From NCBI GenBank assembly GCA_029556545.1, contig JAKQEQ010000069.1:29558-93557 (forward strand): a DNA stretch of 64,000 nucleotides, read 5' to 3'. This document shows positions 7,963 through 17,072 of this stretch, piece by piece (the first letter of the stretch is position 1; each line of letters begins with the position of its first letter). Position numbers and translations under genes: made by a program. Origin of the DNA: Candidatus Hydrogenedentota bacterium (GTDB lineage Bacteria; Hydrogenedentota; Hydrogenedentia; Hydrogenedentales; JAGMZX01). Below the pieces are notes generated by a model that was not told where the DNA came from, searched no databases, and was given only the letters and a program-made list of their open reading frames with translations.

Positions 7963-9762
7963 ATGAATACGGCGATCTTCTTCGCGTTGATCCTGGGCGC
8001 GGCGGGCGCGGCCGACGACCCGCACGCATTGACCGTCCAACCCACGGCCTTCTACGTCGCGCCCGACGGCAGCGACCATAACCCCGGCACACAGGAAGCG
8101 CCGTTCGCGACGCTCCACCGCGCGCGCGACGCGGTGCGCCATTGGGTCTACCAGGGGCTCGAAGCGGGCATCATGGTGTATATCCGCGGCGGCATGTATT
8201 GGCTGGATGCGCCGGTCGCCTTCGGGCCGCAGGACTCCGGGACAGACGCGCACCGCATCGCCTATCGCGCGTATGAGGATGAGACGCCCGTGTTCAGCGG
8301 CGGACGCCGCATCACCGGATGGGAAAAAGGCGCGGATGGGCGCTGGACGGTGACGCTGCCGGATGTCGCGTCGGGAACCTGGTATTTCCGGCAGTTGTTC
8401 CGCGGTGACGCGCGCCTGCCGCGCGGTCGCTTCCCGAACGGGGACGCGCTGCTGCGGGTAACGACGGTAAACCCGGAAGTCACCGAAATCACGCTGGGCG
8501 ACGCGCCGCCGGTCGCTGATCTCGCGGGGCGCGACGCGGAACTGGTCGTGTATCAGAACTGGTCAATCACGCGGGCGCGGATCGTGTCGAGCGCGGGGCC
8601 GACGCTCCGAACCAGTCATCCCGCGGGCTGGATCGGGCACGGCGACGCCACCACCACAAGCCCCGGCAAGCCCTGCTACCTCGAAAATGCCCTCGAATTC
8701 GTCGATGCGCCGGGCGAATGGCATCTCGATCGGCGCACCGGCGTACTGACGTATTACGCGGCGGAAGGCGAAGACCCGAACGCGACCGATATGATCGCGC
8801 CCCGGCTCGAGCGCCTGCTCATTGTCCGCGGCGCACCGGACGCGCCGGTGCGCAATCTGTATTTCGCCGGCCTGACCTTCGCTCACGCGGAGTGGCCCTT
8901 GCCCGAGTTCGGCTACGTCGGCATCCAGGCGGGGCATCACGGCACGACGATGGACGCGCCGACCTTCGTGCTGCCCGGCGCGCTCGAATTCAGCCACGCG
9001 ACGGGCTGCGGCCTGAAACGGTGCTGCGTCGCGCACGTGGGCGCGTGCGGCGTGGTTTTCGGCGCGGGCTGCCGCGACAACATCGTCGCGCACTGCATCC
9101 TCGAAGACATAGGCGGCAACGGCGTCATGGTGGGTTGGCGCGGCGACGAATTGCCCCGGCGCAAGGGACTCCTCGGCGACTACTCGCTCTCCGCGGATTG
9201 GACCGATCCGCGCTTCGTGCCGCGCAATAACGCGGTGACGGACTGCACGCTGCGGCGTTGCGGCGCGGTGAACCACGGGTGCGTCGGTATTTTCGACGCC
9301 TTCAGCGACGGCACGCGCATCGCGCACAATCTCGTGACGGATATGCCGTACACCGGTATCTCGATCGGCTTCCGCTGGGACGAATCCGAAACCAGCCAGC
9401 GCAATTGCCTCGTCGAATACAACAAGGTCCACGACGTGATGAAGATGCTGGCGGACGGCGGCGCAATCTACACGCTCGGGTTCCAGCCGGGCACGGTCCT
9501 GCGCGGGAACCTGTTGTACGACGTACACCGCAGCGCATTCGCCCACGGCGGCGCGCCGAACAACGGCATCTTCTTCGACCAGGGAAGCAAGGGTTACTTG
9601 GTGGAACAGAACATCATTTACGGCACGTCCGGTGAATCCGTCCGCTACAATCAGACGGGGCCCGACAACCTCAACCTGCGCGAGAATGTCTTCGGGGTAA
9701 CGCCCGAGAACCGCGCCTTCCCCCACGAGGCGGCGCGCAAGGCGGGGCCGCGCGACGAATGA
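7963..9762 (+). CDS. Secreted right-handed parallel beta-helix protein
   Basis: 599 residues with a short signal peptide (MNTAIFFALILGAAGA). FYVAPDGSDHNPGTQEAPFATLHRARDAV is the typical opening of DUF1565-type beta-helix proteins. Later stretches with repeated N, V and G rungs (NIVAHCILEDIGGNGVMVG, GTRIAHNLVTDMPYTGISIG) are the coils of the helix. Such folds occur in pectate lyases, alginate epimerases and glycoside hydrolases; the exact substrate is unknown. Its stop overlaps the next start by ATGA (9759-9762), so the two genes are co-translated. It is probably an extracellular polysaccharide-acting enzyme. Confidence 0.8.
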   Translation: MNTAIFFALILGAAGAADDPHALTVQPTAFYVAPDGSDHNPGTQEAPFATLHRARDAVRHWVYQGLEAGIMVYIRGGMYWLDAPVAFGPQDSGTDAHRIAYRAYEDETPVFSGGRRITGWEKGADGRWTVTLPDVASGTWYFRQLFRGDARLPRGRFPNGDALLRVTTVNPEVTEITLGDAPPVADLAGRDAELVVYQNWSITRARIVSSAGPTLRTSHPAGWIGHGDATTTSPGKPCYLENALEFVDAPGEWHLDRRTGVLTYYAAEGEDPNATDMIAPRLERLLIVRGAPDAPVRNLYFAGLTFAHAEWPLPEFGYVGIQAGHHGTTMDAPTFVLPGALEFSHATGCGLKRCCVAHVGACGVVFGAGCRDNIVAHCILEDIGGNGVMVGWRGDELPRRKGLLGDYSLSADWTDPRFVPRNNAVTDCTLRRCGAVNHGCVGIFDAFSDGTRIAHNLVTDMPYTGISIGFRWDESETSQRNCLVEYNKVHDVMKMLADGGAIYTLGFQPGTVLRGNLLYDVHRSAFAHGGAPNNGIFFDQGSKGYLVEQNIIYGTSGESVRYNQTGPDNLNLRENVFGVTPENRAFPHEAARKAGPRDE

Positions 9763-11795
9763 CGGGACGGCGCGTGTCGAAAGGCGGGCGAAGCGCGCCG
9801 CCGTTCCTGCCCATACTGGCGTTGCTCGTGTGCGCAACGGCGCTGTCCGCCGTTTCGCGGGAAGAAGACGCCGTGGATTTCCATGAGGTGGTCTCGGCGC
9901 CCGAGTTCGCCGCGCGGCGCGCGGCGTATGTCTCCCATATCGCCGAAAGCGAAGGCGGCGGCACGTTTGCGCAACTCGTGCGCATGGCCGCGGGCCGCGC
10001 GCCTGACTGGCGGCCCATCGAACGCAGCCTCGATAAGATCGACCATCGTCACGACTGCGCGGACTTCGATCTGCACGGGCTGCTTCGGCTCTTGTACCAG
10101 TTTTCCGGAAGTCCCGGGCTTTCCTCTGAACAGTGGGACCGCATCCGCCGCACGGTCCTCGGGTTCAAGTACTGGCCCGACGAACCGGGCGTGGATTCGA
10201 TGTGCACGTGGTCGGAAAATCACCACATCCTCTTCGCCTCGGCGGGGTACCTCGCGGGGCAGCGGTATCCCGACGCCGTATTCACAAACTCGGGCAAGAC
10301 GGGCCGCGACCAGATGGCGGTCATGCGGCCCCGCGTCATGCGCTGGCTCGAATTGCGCTTCCGCACCGGCTTCAGCGAGTGGCTCTCGAATGTCTACTAC
10401 GACGAGGACCTCGTCGCGCTCCTGAATCTCGTGGATTTCTGTGATGACGAAGAGATAGCGACGCGCGCCGCGATGGTGCTGGACCTTCTGTGCGCCGACA
10501 TCGCGTTGAATAGTTTTCGCGGCGTCTTCGGCGGCACGCATGGCCGCACCTACGAGAACGAACGTAAGTACGCCCGCCACGAAAACACCACCGCGACACA
10601 ATACCTCTTGTTTGGGCGCGGCGCGGCGCACGCCGGCGGCATCAGCGCGCCGTGCCTCGCGTTGAGCGAGCGCTACCGGCCGCCGCGCGTCCTCTTCGAG
10701 ATAGCGAACGACCTGCACGCCCGCGACACGGAAATCCGCCAGCGCATGGGCATCCGCGTCCGCGACGCCGCGCGCTGGGGACTCGGCTTCAAAAGTGTCG
10801 AGGACGGCATGACGTGGCTGAGTCTCGAAGCCTACGCGCACCCGCTGACGATAAATCTGTTCGTTGACATGCTCGATGCGTTCAATTGGTGGGAGAACGC
10901 CTTTTTTGAAGATGCGAAAGCCTTTCGGAGACTGCTTGGTTTCTGCCGTAACTGGCGTGTCCTCCCGCTGGTGGCCCTCTTCTTCCGACACGATGTCTGT
11001 CGCAACACGCGTGAAGAGGTCAACATATACACCTACCGCACGCCCGACTATATGCTCAGCACCGCGCAGGACTATCGCAAGGGCTATGGCGGCGATCAGC
11101 AGCACATCTGGCAAGCGACGCTCGGCCCCGACGCCGTCTGCTTCACGTCGCATCCGGCGCGCCGCCATGGCCGCTCGCCAAATTATTGGACGGGCTACGG
11201 CACGCTGCCGCGCGCGGCGCAGATCGAGAACGTCGTCATCGAAATCTACAACGTCGCGCGCAAGCCGAGCTTGTATGTCGCCAACGAGCTCTTCTTCACC
11301 CATGCGTGGTTGCCCCGCGACCGCTTCGAAGAATGCATCGAGCGCGACGGCTGGGTCTTCGCGCGGCGCGGCGACGGCTACCTCGCCTTCTACTCGCAGC
11401 ATCCCTATCGCTGGCAGACCGAGCGCGGCGACGATCAGGACCGCGAAATGATCGTGGACAGCCCGCGGAACGTCTTCATCTGCGAGATGGGCCGCCGCGC
11501 GACGGACGGCGAGTTCACGGAATTTGTCCGCCGCATCCTGGATGCGCCGGTCGTCATCGACGGCCTGCGCGTCACGTATCAGTCGCCGTCGCAGGGACAC
11601 ATTGCGTGGGATTGGACCGGCCCGCTGCTGCATAACGGCGCGCCAGTGGAATTGCGCGAATACCCGCGCTACGATAGCCCCTATGGACGCGTCGCGTTCC
11701 CGAATGACGCCGCCGTGTTTCGCTGCAACGGCCACTGGCTCGAACTCGAGTGGGCTGCCGCGCGGCGCGAAGCAAGCGCGTTTCTGGAACCCTAA
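9759..11795 (+). CDS. Large secreted protein of unknown function in glycan cluster
   Basis: 678 residues; the start overlaps the previous stop. An N-terminal hydrophobic stretch (FLPILALLVCATALSAVS) is a likely signal peptide or anchor. The middle is helix-rich with many aromatic and acidic residues (WSENHHILFASAGYLAG, GRTYENERKYARHENTT), reminiscent of alpha-toroid enzymes such as heparinase or alginate lyase families. The C-terminal part looks beta-rich. I cannot assign a family. Its position between a beta-helix protein and a sialidase suggests a role in degrading a complex glycan. It is clearly coding: uniform frame, conserved-looking motifs and tight coupling. Confidence 0.7.
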   Translation: MTGRRVSKGGRSAPPFLPILALLVCATALSAVSREEDAVDFHEVVSAPEFAARRAAYVSHIAESEGGGTFAQLVRMAAGRAPDWRPIERSLDKIDHRHDCADFDLHGLLRLLYQFSGSPGLSSEQWDRIRRTVLGFKYWPDEPGVDSMCTWSENHHILFASAGYLAGQRYPDAVFTNSGKTGRDQMAVMRPRVMRWLELRFRTGFSEWLSNVYYDEDLVALLNLVDFCDDEEIATRAAMVLDLLCADIALNSFRGVFGGTHGRTYENERKYARHENTTATQYLLFGRGAAHAGGISAPCLALSERYRPPRVLFEIANDLHARDTEIRQRMGIRVRDAARWGLGFKSVEDGMTWLSLEAYAHPLTINLFVDMLDAFNWWENAFFEDAKAFRRLLGFCRNWRVLPLVALFFRHDVCRNTREEVNIYTYRTPDYMLSTAQDYRKGYGGDQQHIWQATLGPDAVCFTSHPARRHGRSPNYWTGYGTLPRAAQIENVVIEIYNVARKPSLYVANELFFTHAWLPRDRFEECIERDGWVFARRGDGYLAFYSQHPYRWQTERGDDQDREMIVDSPRNVFICEMGRRATDGEFTEFVRRILDAPVVIDGLRVTYQSPSQGHIAWDWTGPLLHNGAPVELREYPRYDSPYGRVAFPNDAAVFRCNGHWLELEWAAARREASAFLEP

Positions 11796-11844
11796 TGGAC
11801 GGAATGGACCCGGCGAGAGGTCAAACCCATAGGAGCAACACGCC

Positions 11845-12984
11845 ATGCTGACGCTTGCGTGCTTCTTGCTTGCCGCACAGCCGGAGGCGGCTTTGGACAT
11901 GGTGGACCGGCACGTCATGGTTTACTACGAGCCGGGCCGCTTCGGCGGCTGGCCCGCGAACCACGGCATCTGGATTTGGGGCAACGAAATCCTGGTCGGC
12001 TTCTCGCGCGGGTATTACAAAGACCTCGGCCCGCATCGCCACCACATCGACCGCGAGAAGCCCGAGGAATTCTGCCTCGCGCGAAGCGTCGACGGCGGCG
12101 AAACGTGGGCCATCGAGCACCCGAACGACAAGGGGCATCTGCTGCCGCAAGGCAAGGCGCTCCACGGCGTCGAATTGCCCGGCGTCGCGATCAAGCCCGC
12201 GATACCCTGCCCCGGCGATGTCGATTTCACGCACCCCGACTTCGCCATGACGCTGCGCATGTCGGACATCAACGCCGGGCCCGCGCGCTTCTATTACTCC
12301 TATGATCGCGGGCACACCTGGGAGGGACCCTTCGCGTTTCCGAACTTCGACACGCCGGGCGTCGCCGCCCGCACGGACTATATCGTGGACGGCCCCCACG
12401 CTTGCACCGTCTTTCTCACCGCCGCCAAGCGCAACGGCACGGAGGGGCGTCCTTTTTGCGCGCGCACGACCGACGGCGCGAAGACGTGGGAATTCGTCTC
12501 CTGGATAGCGCCCGAGCATCTGGGCTTTGCGATCATGCCCGCCACCGTGCGGCTCTCCGACACGGACCTGATCACCGTCGTCCGCCGCCGCGAATGGTAT
12601 AAGCGCTGGCTCAACGCCTATGTCTCCCGCGACAACGGCGCAACGTGGGAACCCCTGAACGACCCCGTCGAGACCCTCGGCGAAGGAAACCCGCCCAGCC
12701 TTATCAAACTGCGCGACGGACGCCTCTGCCTCAATTACGGCTATCGCGCCGCGCCGTTCAGCATTTGCGCGAAATTGAGCGATGACGGCGGCCGGACCTG
12801 GAGCGACCCGATAGTCCTGCGCGACGACGGCGCGAACCGCGACATCGGCTACTGCCGCGCCGTACAGCGACCCGACGGCAAGGTCGTCACCCTCTACTAC
12901 TTCAATGACCTCAAAACGGGGCCCGAGCGCTACATCGCCGCCACCATCTGGCAGCCGCCGCCGCACGAAACCACTTCGGAATAG
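11845..12984 (+). CDS. Sialidase / BNR-repeat exo-glycosidase-like protein
   Basis: 379 residues with a short hydrophobic leader (MLTLACFLLAAQPEA). Five Asp-box motifs (S-x-D-x-G-x-T-W type) are visible in order: SVDGGETW, SYDRGHTW, TTDGAKTW, SRDNGATW and SDDGGRTW. These are the turns of a six-bladed sialidase propeller. Arg-rich segments such as LARSVDGG and VVRRREWYKRW could supply the carboxylate-binding triad, but I did not verify it. It follows the unknown secreted protein by 49 nt and probably belongs to the same operon. Sialidases release terminal sialic acids, though relatives act on other sugars. Confidence 0.8.
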   Translation: MLTLACFLLAAQPEAALDMVDRHVMVYYEPGRFGGWPANHGIWIWGNEILVGFSRGYYKDLGPHRHHIDREKPEEFCLARSVDGGETWAIEHPNDKGHLLPQGKALHGVELPGVAIKPAIPCPGDVDFTHPDFAMTLRMSDINAGPARFYYSYDRGHTWEGPFAFPNFDTPGVAARTDYIVDGPHACTVFLTAAKRNGTEGRPFCARTTDGAKTWEFVSWIAPEHLGFAIMPATVRLSDTDLITVVRRREWYKRWLNAYVSRDNGATWEPLNDPVETLGEGNPPSLIKLRDGRLCLNYGYRAAPFSICAKLSDDGGRTWSDPIVLRDDGANRDIGYCRAVQRPDGKVVTLYYFNDLKTGPERYIAATIWQPPPHETTSE

Positions 12985-13279
12985 GGCGGGCTATCACCAC
13001 AGAGGCACGGAGAACACGGAGGCAACTCAGAGATACAGTTTGCAGTTCAGGCTTCAGCCTGCGGCAAGCAGCGTGAGACCAACCACACCGTCCTATACTC
13101 CCTCTCCCCGAGAAAGAGGGTTGGGGTGAGGGTTCCAACGGGAGATCGGCCACAACAGCGTTGGCGCGATAACGCCGACCGATATCTGTATGTTATGATC
13201 AATTCGGCAAAGACGCGTGCGGCGGCGAGAGTGGTTTCCCGTACTCTACAACACATGCCGCGCGTGTGGAGACTTACAC
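12985..13279. repeat. Spacer with dispersed repeat relics
   Basis: The 295-bp gap contains CACCACAGAGGCACGGAGAA near 12994 and a palindromic CCCTCTCCCCGAGAAAGAGGG followed by TTGGGGTGAGGG near 13101-13133. Both look like dispersed repeats; the second resembles the segment absorbed into the PQQ-propeller gene near 56579. GGAG at 13268 is the ribosome site of the next gene. Confidence 0.5.
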
Positions 13280-13510
13280 ATGGAATATAAGGGCAAAGTA
13301 CAAGGGAATACCATAGTTTTGGATCACCCCACCGACATGCCTGACGGCGCGGTCGTCCGCGTCATCGTCTGCGAAAGCGAACCCAATATCGCGCCAAATT
13401 CACAAGCATTGTCCGATCTCCTGCTCCAATTCGCGGGGAAAGGGAGCGGTCTCCCCGATGATATGTCGGAGAACCACGACCATTATCTCTACGGAACACC
13501 GAAGCAATGA
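13280..13510 (+). CDS. AbrB/DUF104-like antitoxin of a broken PIN toxin pair
   Basis: 76 residues from ATG 13280 with GGAG 8 nt upstream. MEYKGKVQGNTIVLDHPTDMPDGAVVRVIV is the compact beta-rich opening shared by small antitoxins (DUF104 / AF2212-like) that precede PIN toxins. The C-terminal part (LLLQFAGKGSGLPDDMSENHDHYLYG) is the toxin-wrapping tail typical of the group. Its stop overlaps the ATG of the toxin remnant (ATGA). With the toxin destroyed it is an orphan antitoxin, possibly still a repressor of its own promoter or a defence against related toxins. Confidence 0.75.
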   Translation: MEYKGKVQGNTIVLDHPTDMPDGAVVRVIVCESEPNIAPNSQALSDLLLQFAGKGSGLPDDMSENHDHYLYGTPKQ

Positions 13511-13575
13511 ACGCCGTGTTCGCGGATGTTTCTTACCGACATTCTGGAGACCGGCCACAACATAAGTTGCGCTAG
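13507..13575 (+). pseudogene. Truncated PIN toxin (first 10 residues only)
   Basis: The frame starts inside the antitoxin stop and reads MNAVFADVSY, the canonical PIN start with its first catalytic Asp, then turns to unrelated residues and stops after 22 codons. Its stop runs into the 3' end of the convergent aldo/keto reductase gene (stop at 13572-13574). The rest of the toxin is absent. A deletion between the two genes is the simplest explanation. Confidence 0.65.
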
Positions 13576-14540
13576 CCGCGCGGGAACAGCGGGTTCATCC
13601 CCTGCGCCAAGGTTGCCAGCCGCTGCGTTTCTTCCTCGGTAATCGGCGCCAGATCGTCGCGCAGCGCGAGCGCATCGCGGTAAAGTTTCTCGTCGCCCGG
13701 CGGCAGCACGCTGACAATAGCCTGACTCAAGGCCCAGCGCAGCGCGAGCGACGCCTCCTCGGGCGATTCAATGGGTTCGTACCATCGCTTGCCCTGCCGC
13801 TTTTCCGGGGGCGTGCCTTCGGGCCATTTCTGGCGCGCGAGCGCCTTCAACGCGATACAGGGAACGCCCTTTTCCCGCGCTTTCGCCAGGACCGATGCGC
13901 CGAAGTCCGCCTTCAGCCACGGCGCATAGCTGACCGGGTAATAGAAGAAATCGAAGTCATGACGGTCCATTGCCACAAGCGCGGCTTCGTTCGAGTGCGC
14001 GGAAAACCCTAGCAGTCGTATCTGCCCCGCCTTCTTCCGCTCGAGCAGGAATTCCATCGCGCCACCCGCCGCGAATGCCGGGTCCACGTCCTTTTCCACA
14101 TGCTGAATGCCGTGCACGAGATACATGTCGAAGTAGTCCGTTCCCAGAATCGCGCAGGACCGCTCGAACTCGCGCCGCGCCCCTTCTTGCGTGCGTTCGC
14201 GGGTTTTCGTGGAAAGGACGATGTGGGCGCGGTGCGGCTTGAGGGCCGGCGCAAGCATCTCTTCCGAGTTGCCGTAGGAGGCCGCCGTGTCAAAGTAGTT
14301 CACGCCCGCGTCCAGTGAATCCCGCACGACGCGCGCCACGGCCTCCGGCGTGTTGTCCCGCGCGACAATCCCGCTGAACCCGATCACGGAAAGTTGCAGC
14401 CCGCTCTTGCCCAGCGGACGTTTCGGCAATGCGGTTTGCGCGACGACCTCGTGCCCGCCCGCGTCGCCTGACCACGCGCCGCGCGAAGCCACGAGCGCCG
14501 CCGTAGCCGCTACCTTCCCCATGAATTCGCGTCGTTTCAT
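13572..14540 (-). CDS. Tat-exported aldo/keto reductase
   Basis: 322 residues from ATG 14540 (GGGAG about 9 nt upstream); the frame stays open to 14618. The leader MKRREFMGKVAATAALVASRG has a twin-arginine motif and hydrophobic stretch, so export by Tat with bound cofactor is likely. AKR signatures: GFSGIVARD at the strand-1 loop, DAGVNYFDTAASYGNSEE (catalytic Asp and Tyr), VLSTKT (Lys) and MYLVHGIQ (His). The NAD(P)-binding C-terminus is present. Secreted AKRs of this type are frequent in PVC-like bacteria; the substrate is unknown, probably a sugar-derived carbonyl. Confidence 0.85.
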   Translation of the reverse strand: MKRREFMGKVAATAALVASRGAWSGDAGGHEVVAQTALPKRPLGKSGLQLSVIGFSGIVARDNTPEAVARVVRDSLDAGVNYFDTAASYGNSEEMLAPALKPHRAHIVLSTKTRERTQEGARREFERSCAILGTDYFDMYLVHGIQHVEKDVDPAFAAGGAMEFLLERKKAGQIRLLGFSAHSNEAALVAMDRHDFDFFYYPVSYAPWLKADFGASVLAKAREKGVPCIALKALARQKWPEGTPPEKRQGKRWYEPIESPEEASLALRWALSQAIVSVLPPGDEKLYRDALALRDDLAPITEEETQRLATLAQGMNPLFPRG

Positions 14541-14678
14541 CGCTGGCATCTCCCGCGCCGGATCATCGACATTGTCGGTCCGCGATGGTTTCGGTTGATC
14601 ACGACCATGCATCGACACGTTCTATTATGACATATTGAGTCCCGAAACGCGGGGTCTTGCAGAGCGAGGGACTGCATC

Positions 14679-15824
14679 ATGGCGATTACATGGAAATGGA
14701 TGGATGCGCTTTGGATCGGCGCGGTAGTGCTGCAAGCGGCGTCGCACGCAGCGGATGACATCGCCTCCCGGTCGTTGTTGCCGGTCTATATCGGCACGTA
14801 CACCAGCGGCGCGAGCGAAGGCATCTACCTCCTGCGCCTGCACACGGTGGAAGGCCGACTCGACAGCATCGGGCTCGTCGCGAGGATCGAGAATCCGTCG
14901 TTCCTGGCGCCACATCCGACGCGGCCATTGCTTTACGCCGTCGGCGAAACCGGGGACGGCGGCACGGTCAGCGCCTTCGCCATCGACCGCGACAGCGGCC
15001 GCCTCGAATTGCTGAACCGGGAGTCGTCGGTCGGCGCAGGGCCGTGCCATGTCGTCGTGGACCGCGCCGGAAGGCACGCGATCGTGGCCAACTACGGCGG
15101 CGGCAGCGTCGCCGTGCTGCCCATAGACGCGCAGGGCCGCCTCGGGCCCGCGTGCGCCTTCATCCAGCACGAGGGATCGAGCGTTCACCCGCAACGCCAG
15201 CAGGGTCCCCACGCCCATTCCGTGACGCTCGACGCCGCCGGACGCTTCGTATTCGCCGCGGACCTTGGCCTCGACAAGATAATGGTCTACCGCTATGACG
15301 ATGCGCGCGGGACAATCGAATCCAACGACCCGCCTTTCGCGGCAATCGCGCCCGGCGCGGGACCCCGTCACTTCGCGTTCCACCCAACCGGTCGCTTCGC
15401 ATATGTAGTCAACGAATTGGACAACACCGTGACGGCGTTCGCCTACGACGCCGCAAGCGGACGCCTCGATACGCTGCATTCGGTCACGACACTGCCGGAC
15501 GACTTCAAGGACGCAAACACCACCGCCGAGATTCGCGTGCATCCCTCGGGCCGCTTGGTCTATTGCTCGAATCGCGGCCACGACAGCATCGCGGCGTTCG
15601 CCGTCGACCTCGAAACCGGACGCCTCGCGCCGCTGGGGCGGACCGCCACTCAGGGCCGCACCCCGAGAAACTTCAACATCGACCCCTCGGGGCGCTTCCT
15701 GATCGCGGCCAACCAGGCCACCGACACCGTCGTGATCTTCCGCATCGATCCCGACACCGGCGGCCTCTCCCTCGCGGGCACACCGGTGTCCGTGCCCACG
15801 CCGGTTTGTGTGGCCTTCCCCTGA
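14679..15824 (+). CDS. Lactonase family seven-bladed propeller (YbhE/6-phosphogluconolactonase type)
   Basis: 381 residues with a hydrophobic N-terminus (LWIGAVVLQAASHA) that looks like a signal peptide. The characteristic opening LPVYIGTYTSGASEGIYLL and the blades LAPHPTRPLLYAVGE, VVDRAGRHAIVANYGGGSV, GPHAHSVTLDAAGRFVFAADLGLDKI, GAGPRHFAFHPTGRFAYVVNEL and GRTPRNFNIDPSGRFLIAANQ match Pgl-type lactonases throughout. Cytosolic members hydrolyse 6-phosphogluconolactone. An exported one more likely acts on sugar lactones outside the cell. It is divergent from the aldo/keto reductase gene, and a joint sugar-oxidation role is possible. Confidence 0.85.
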   Translation: MAITWKWMDALWIGAVVLQAASHAADDIASRSLLPVYIGTYTSGASEGIYLLRLHTVEGRLDSIGLVARIENPSFLAPHPTRPLLYAVGETGDGGTVSAFAIDRDSGRLELLNRESSVGAGPCHVVVDRAGRHAIVANYGGGSVAVLPIDAQGRLGPACAFIQHEGSSVHPQRQQGPHAHSVTLDAAGRFVFAADLGLDKIMVYRYDDARGTIESNDPPFAAIAPGAGPRHFAFHPTGRFAYVVNELDNTVTAFAYDAASGRLDTLHSVTTLPDDFKDANTTAEIRVHPSGRLVYCSNRGHDSIAAFAVDLETGRLAPLGRTATQGRTPRNFNIDPSGRFLIAANQATDTVVIFRIDPDTGGLSLAGTPVSVPTPVCVAFP

Positions 15825-15985
15825 GTGCGTCTGGCACTCGCGATAAATACGATGCCGCGGACACAGCAGTTCTGGTCGCAACAAACGACGTCCAATCCCA
15901 TTCATGCGCGGCGATACCCCGATAACTCTGCCTCCTCGCGCGGCGGCGCTGCTCATCCTTGCGCTGAGTTGCGTCGCGGGCGCGC

Positions 15986-16225
15986 CGTCGCGGGCGCGAG
16001 TACCACGACGCCATTACCGAGGCCATGGCGTCCGTTGGTCCCTCGATCACCGTCACGACCGTTACGGCGTGTATCGGTTTCTTCGCGCTGGGTCGCTCGA
16101 CCTTCCTCCCGTTGCGGTACTTCGGGAACCTCTCCGGCATCGCCATGGTCGTGGCGCTGGCGGCGGACCTCTTGCTCGTCCCCGCCGCGCTTGCCCTGCG
16201 CCGGACCGCGCGACCGCCCGGCTGA
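15986..16225 (+). pseudogene. C-terminal remnant of an RND/MMPL-family exporter
   Basis: The frame reads EYHDAITEAMASVGPSITVT, then TACIGFFALGRSTFLPLRYFG and ending in LLLVPAALALRR. This is the end of the second membrane bundle of an MMPL/RND 'predicted exporter' protein. Everything before it is missing. In another frame just upstream (from 15904) a leader-like MRGDTPITLPPRAAALLILA is seen, perhaps the original or an unrelated N-terminus. A short direct repeat, GTCGCGGGCGCG, occurs twice at the junction (15973 and 15988). No functional transporter can be made from this stretch. Confidence 0.6.
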
Positions 16226-16337
16226 GTACGTTTGAGATTTCAGATCGACGGCTGGAACCTGCAAGTTGAAGCGTACGCGCCTTTTTATTAACACTCTTAC
16301 TTCACACTTGCGGAAAGCAGTATCAGGAAGGAACAAT

Positions 16338-17072
16338 ATGCGTTTGTCGGTGCTATTGTGTTTGGCGGCATGCCTGACTTCATTGATCGCGGACGCGGCC
16401 GGTCTCGAAGATTACCGGGATCGGATCAACGCCCTGCGCCTGAGTTATGACGCGGAGGGCGCGGAAAAGCTGCTCCCCGAAGTCGTCCGTTTCGCGGCGG
16501 ATCACCCCGACGCCGAGGCGCGGGAACTCGTGGCGCGGCTCGGGCTCTTGGTCGCCGAATTGCTCCGGTACGAGCACGAGAAGGGGGATTTCAAGACCAG
16601 CGAGAAACGCGCCCTCGGCGATCGGATTGACGAGGCCGCCCGCGTCGCCCATGAAGCCCTCGACCAGCTCCCCGAGACGTCGGAGCACCTTCGCATGCGT
16701 GCGGACCTCTGGGCGACCATGATCCGCACCAATTATCAGGGTAAGCGGTTCAGCAGGCACATGGATAATGCCGCCGCAGCGGCTCTAGCCAAAGGGCCGG
16801 ACAACCCCCACGCCTATGTGACCGCGAGCAAGCGCCTCGTGTTCGCGGAGCGCAAGCACGGCGGCGATATCGACAAGGGAATGGCCATGCTCGACAAGGC
16901 GCTCGCGCTCGACCCGGCCTGCGAATCGGCGCTGGTTATTCGCGGTCTTGCCCACGAGGAAAAGGGCGACCTCGACAAGGCCCGGGAAGACTGGCGGCGT
17001 GTCCTCGAAATCAATCCCGCGTGCCGTCCCGCCCAGGAACACCTCGACCGGCTCAACACACGGGACAAGTAG
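16338..17072 (+). CDS. Secreted TPR-containing protein
   Basis: 244 residues from ATG 16338, with AGGAAGGA 5 nt upstream. Signal peptide MRLSVLLCLAACLTSLIADA. The body is helical, and the C-terminal portion has TPR-like repeats (GMAMLDKALALDPACESALVIRGLAHEEKGD and KAREDWRRVLEINPACRPAQEHLDRL). TPR domains mediate protein contacts; no catalytic motif is visible. Its last 20 nt overlap the 3' end of convergent miaB. An RND-exporter remnant lies directly upstream. The specific role is unknown. Confidence 0.75.
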   Translation: MRLSVLLCLAACLTSLIADAAGLEDYRDRINALRLSYDAEGAEKLLPEVVRFAADHPDAEARELVARLGLLVAELLRYEHEKGDFKTSEKRALGDRIDEAARVAHEALDQLPETSEHLRMRADLWATMIRTNYQGKRFSRHMDNAAAAALAKGPDNPHAYVTASKRLVFAERKHGGDIDKGMAMLDKALALDPACESALVIRGLAHEEKGDLDKAREDWRRVLEINPACRPAQEHLDRLNTRDK

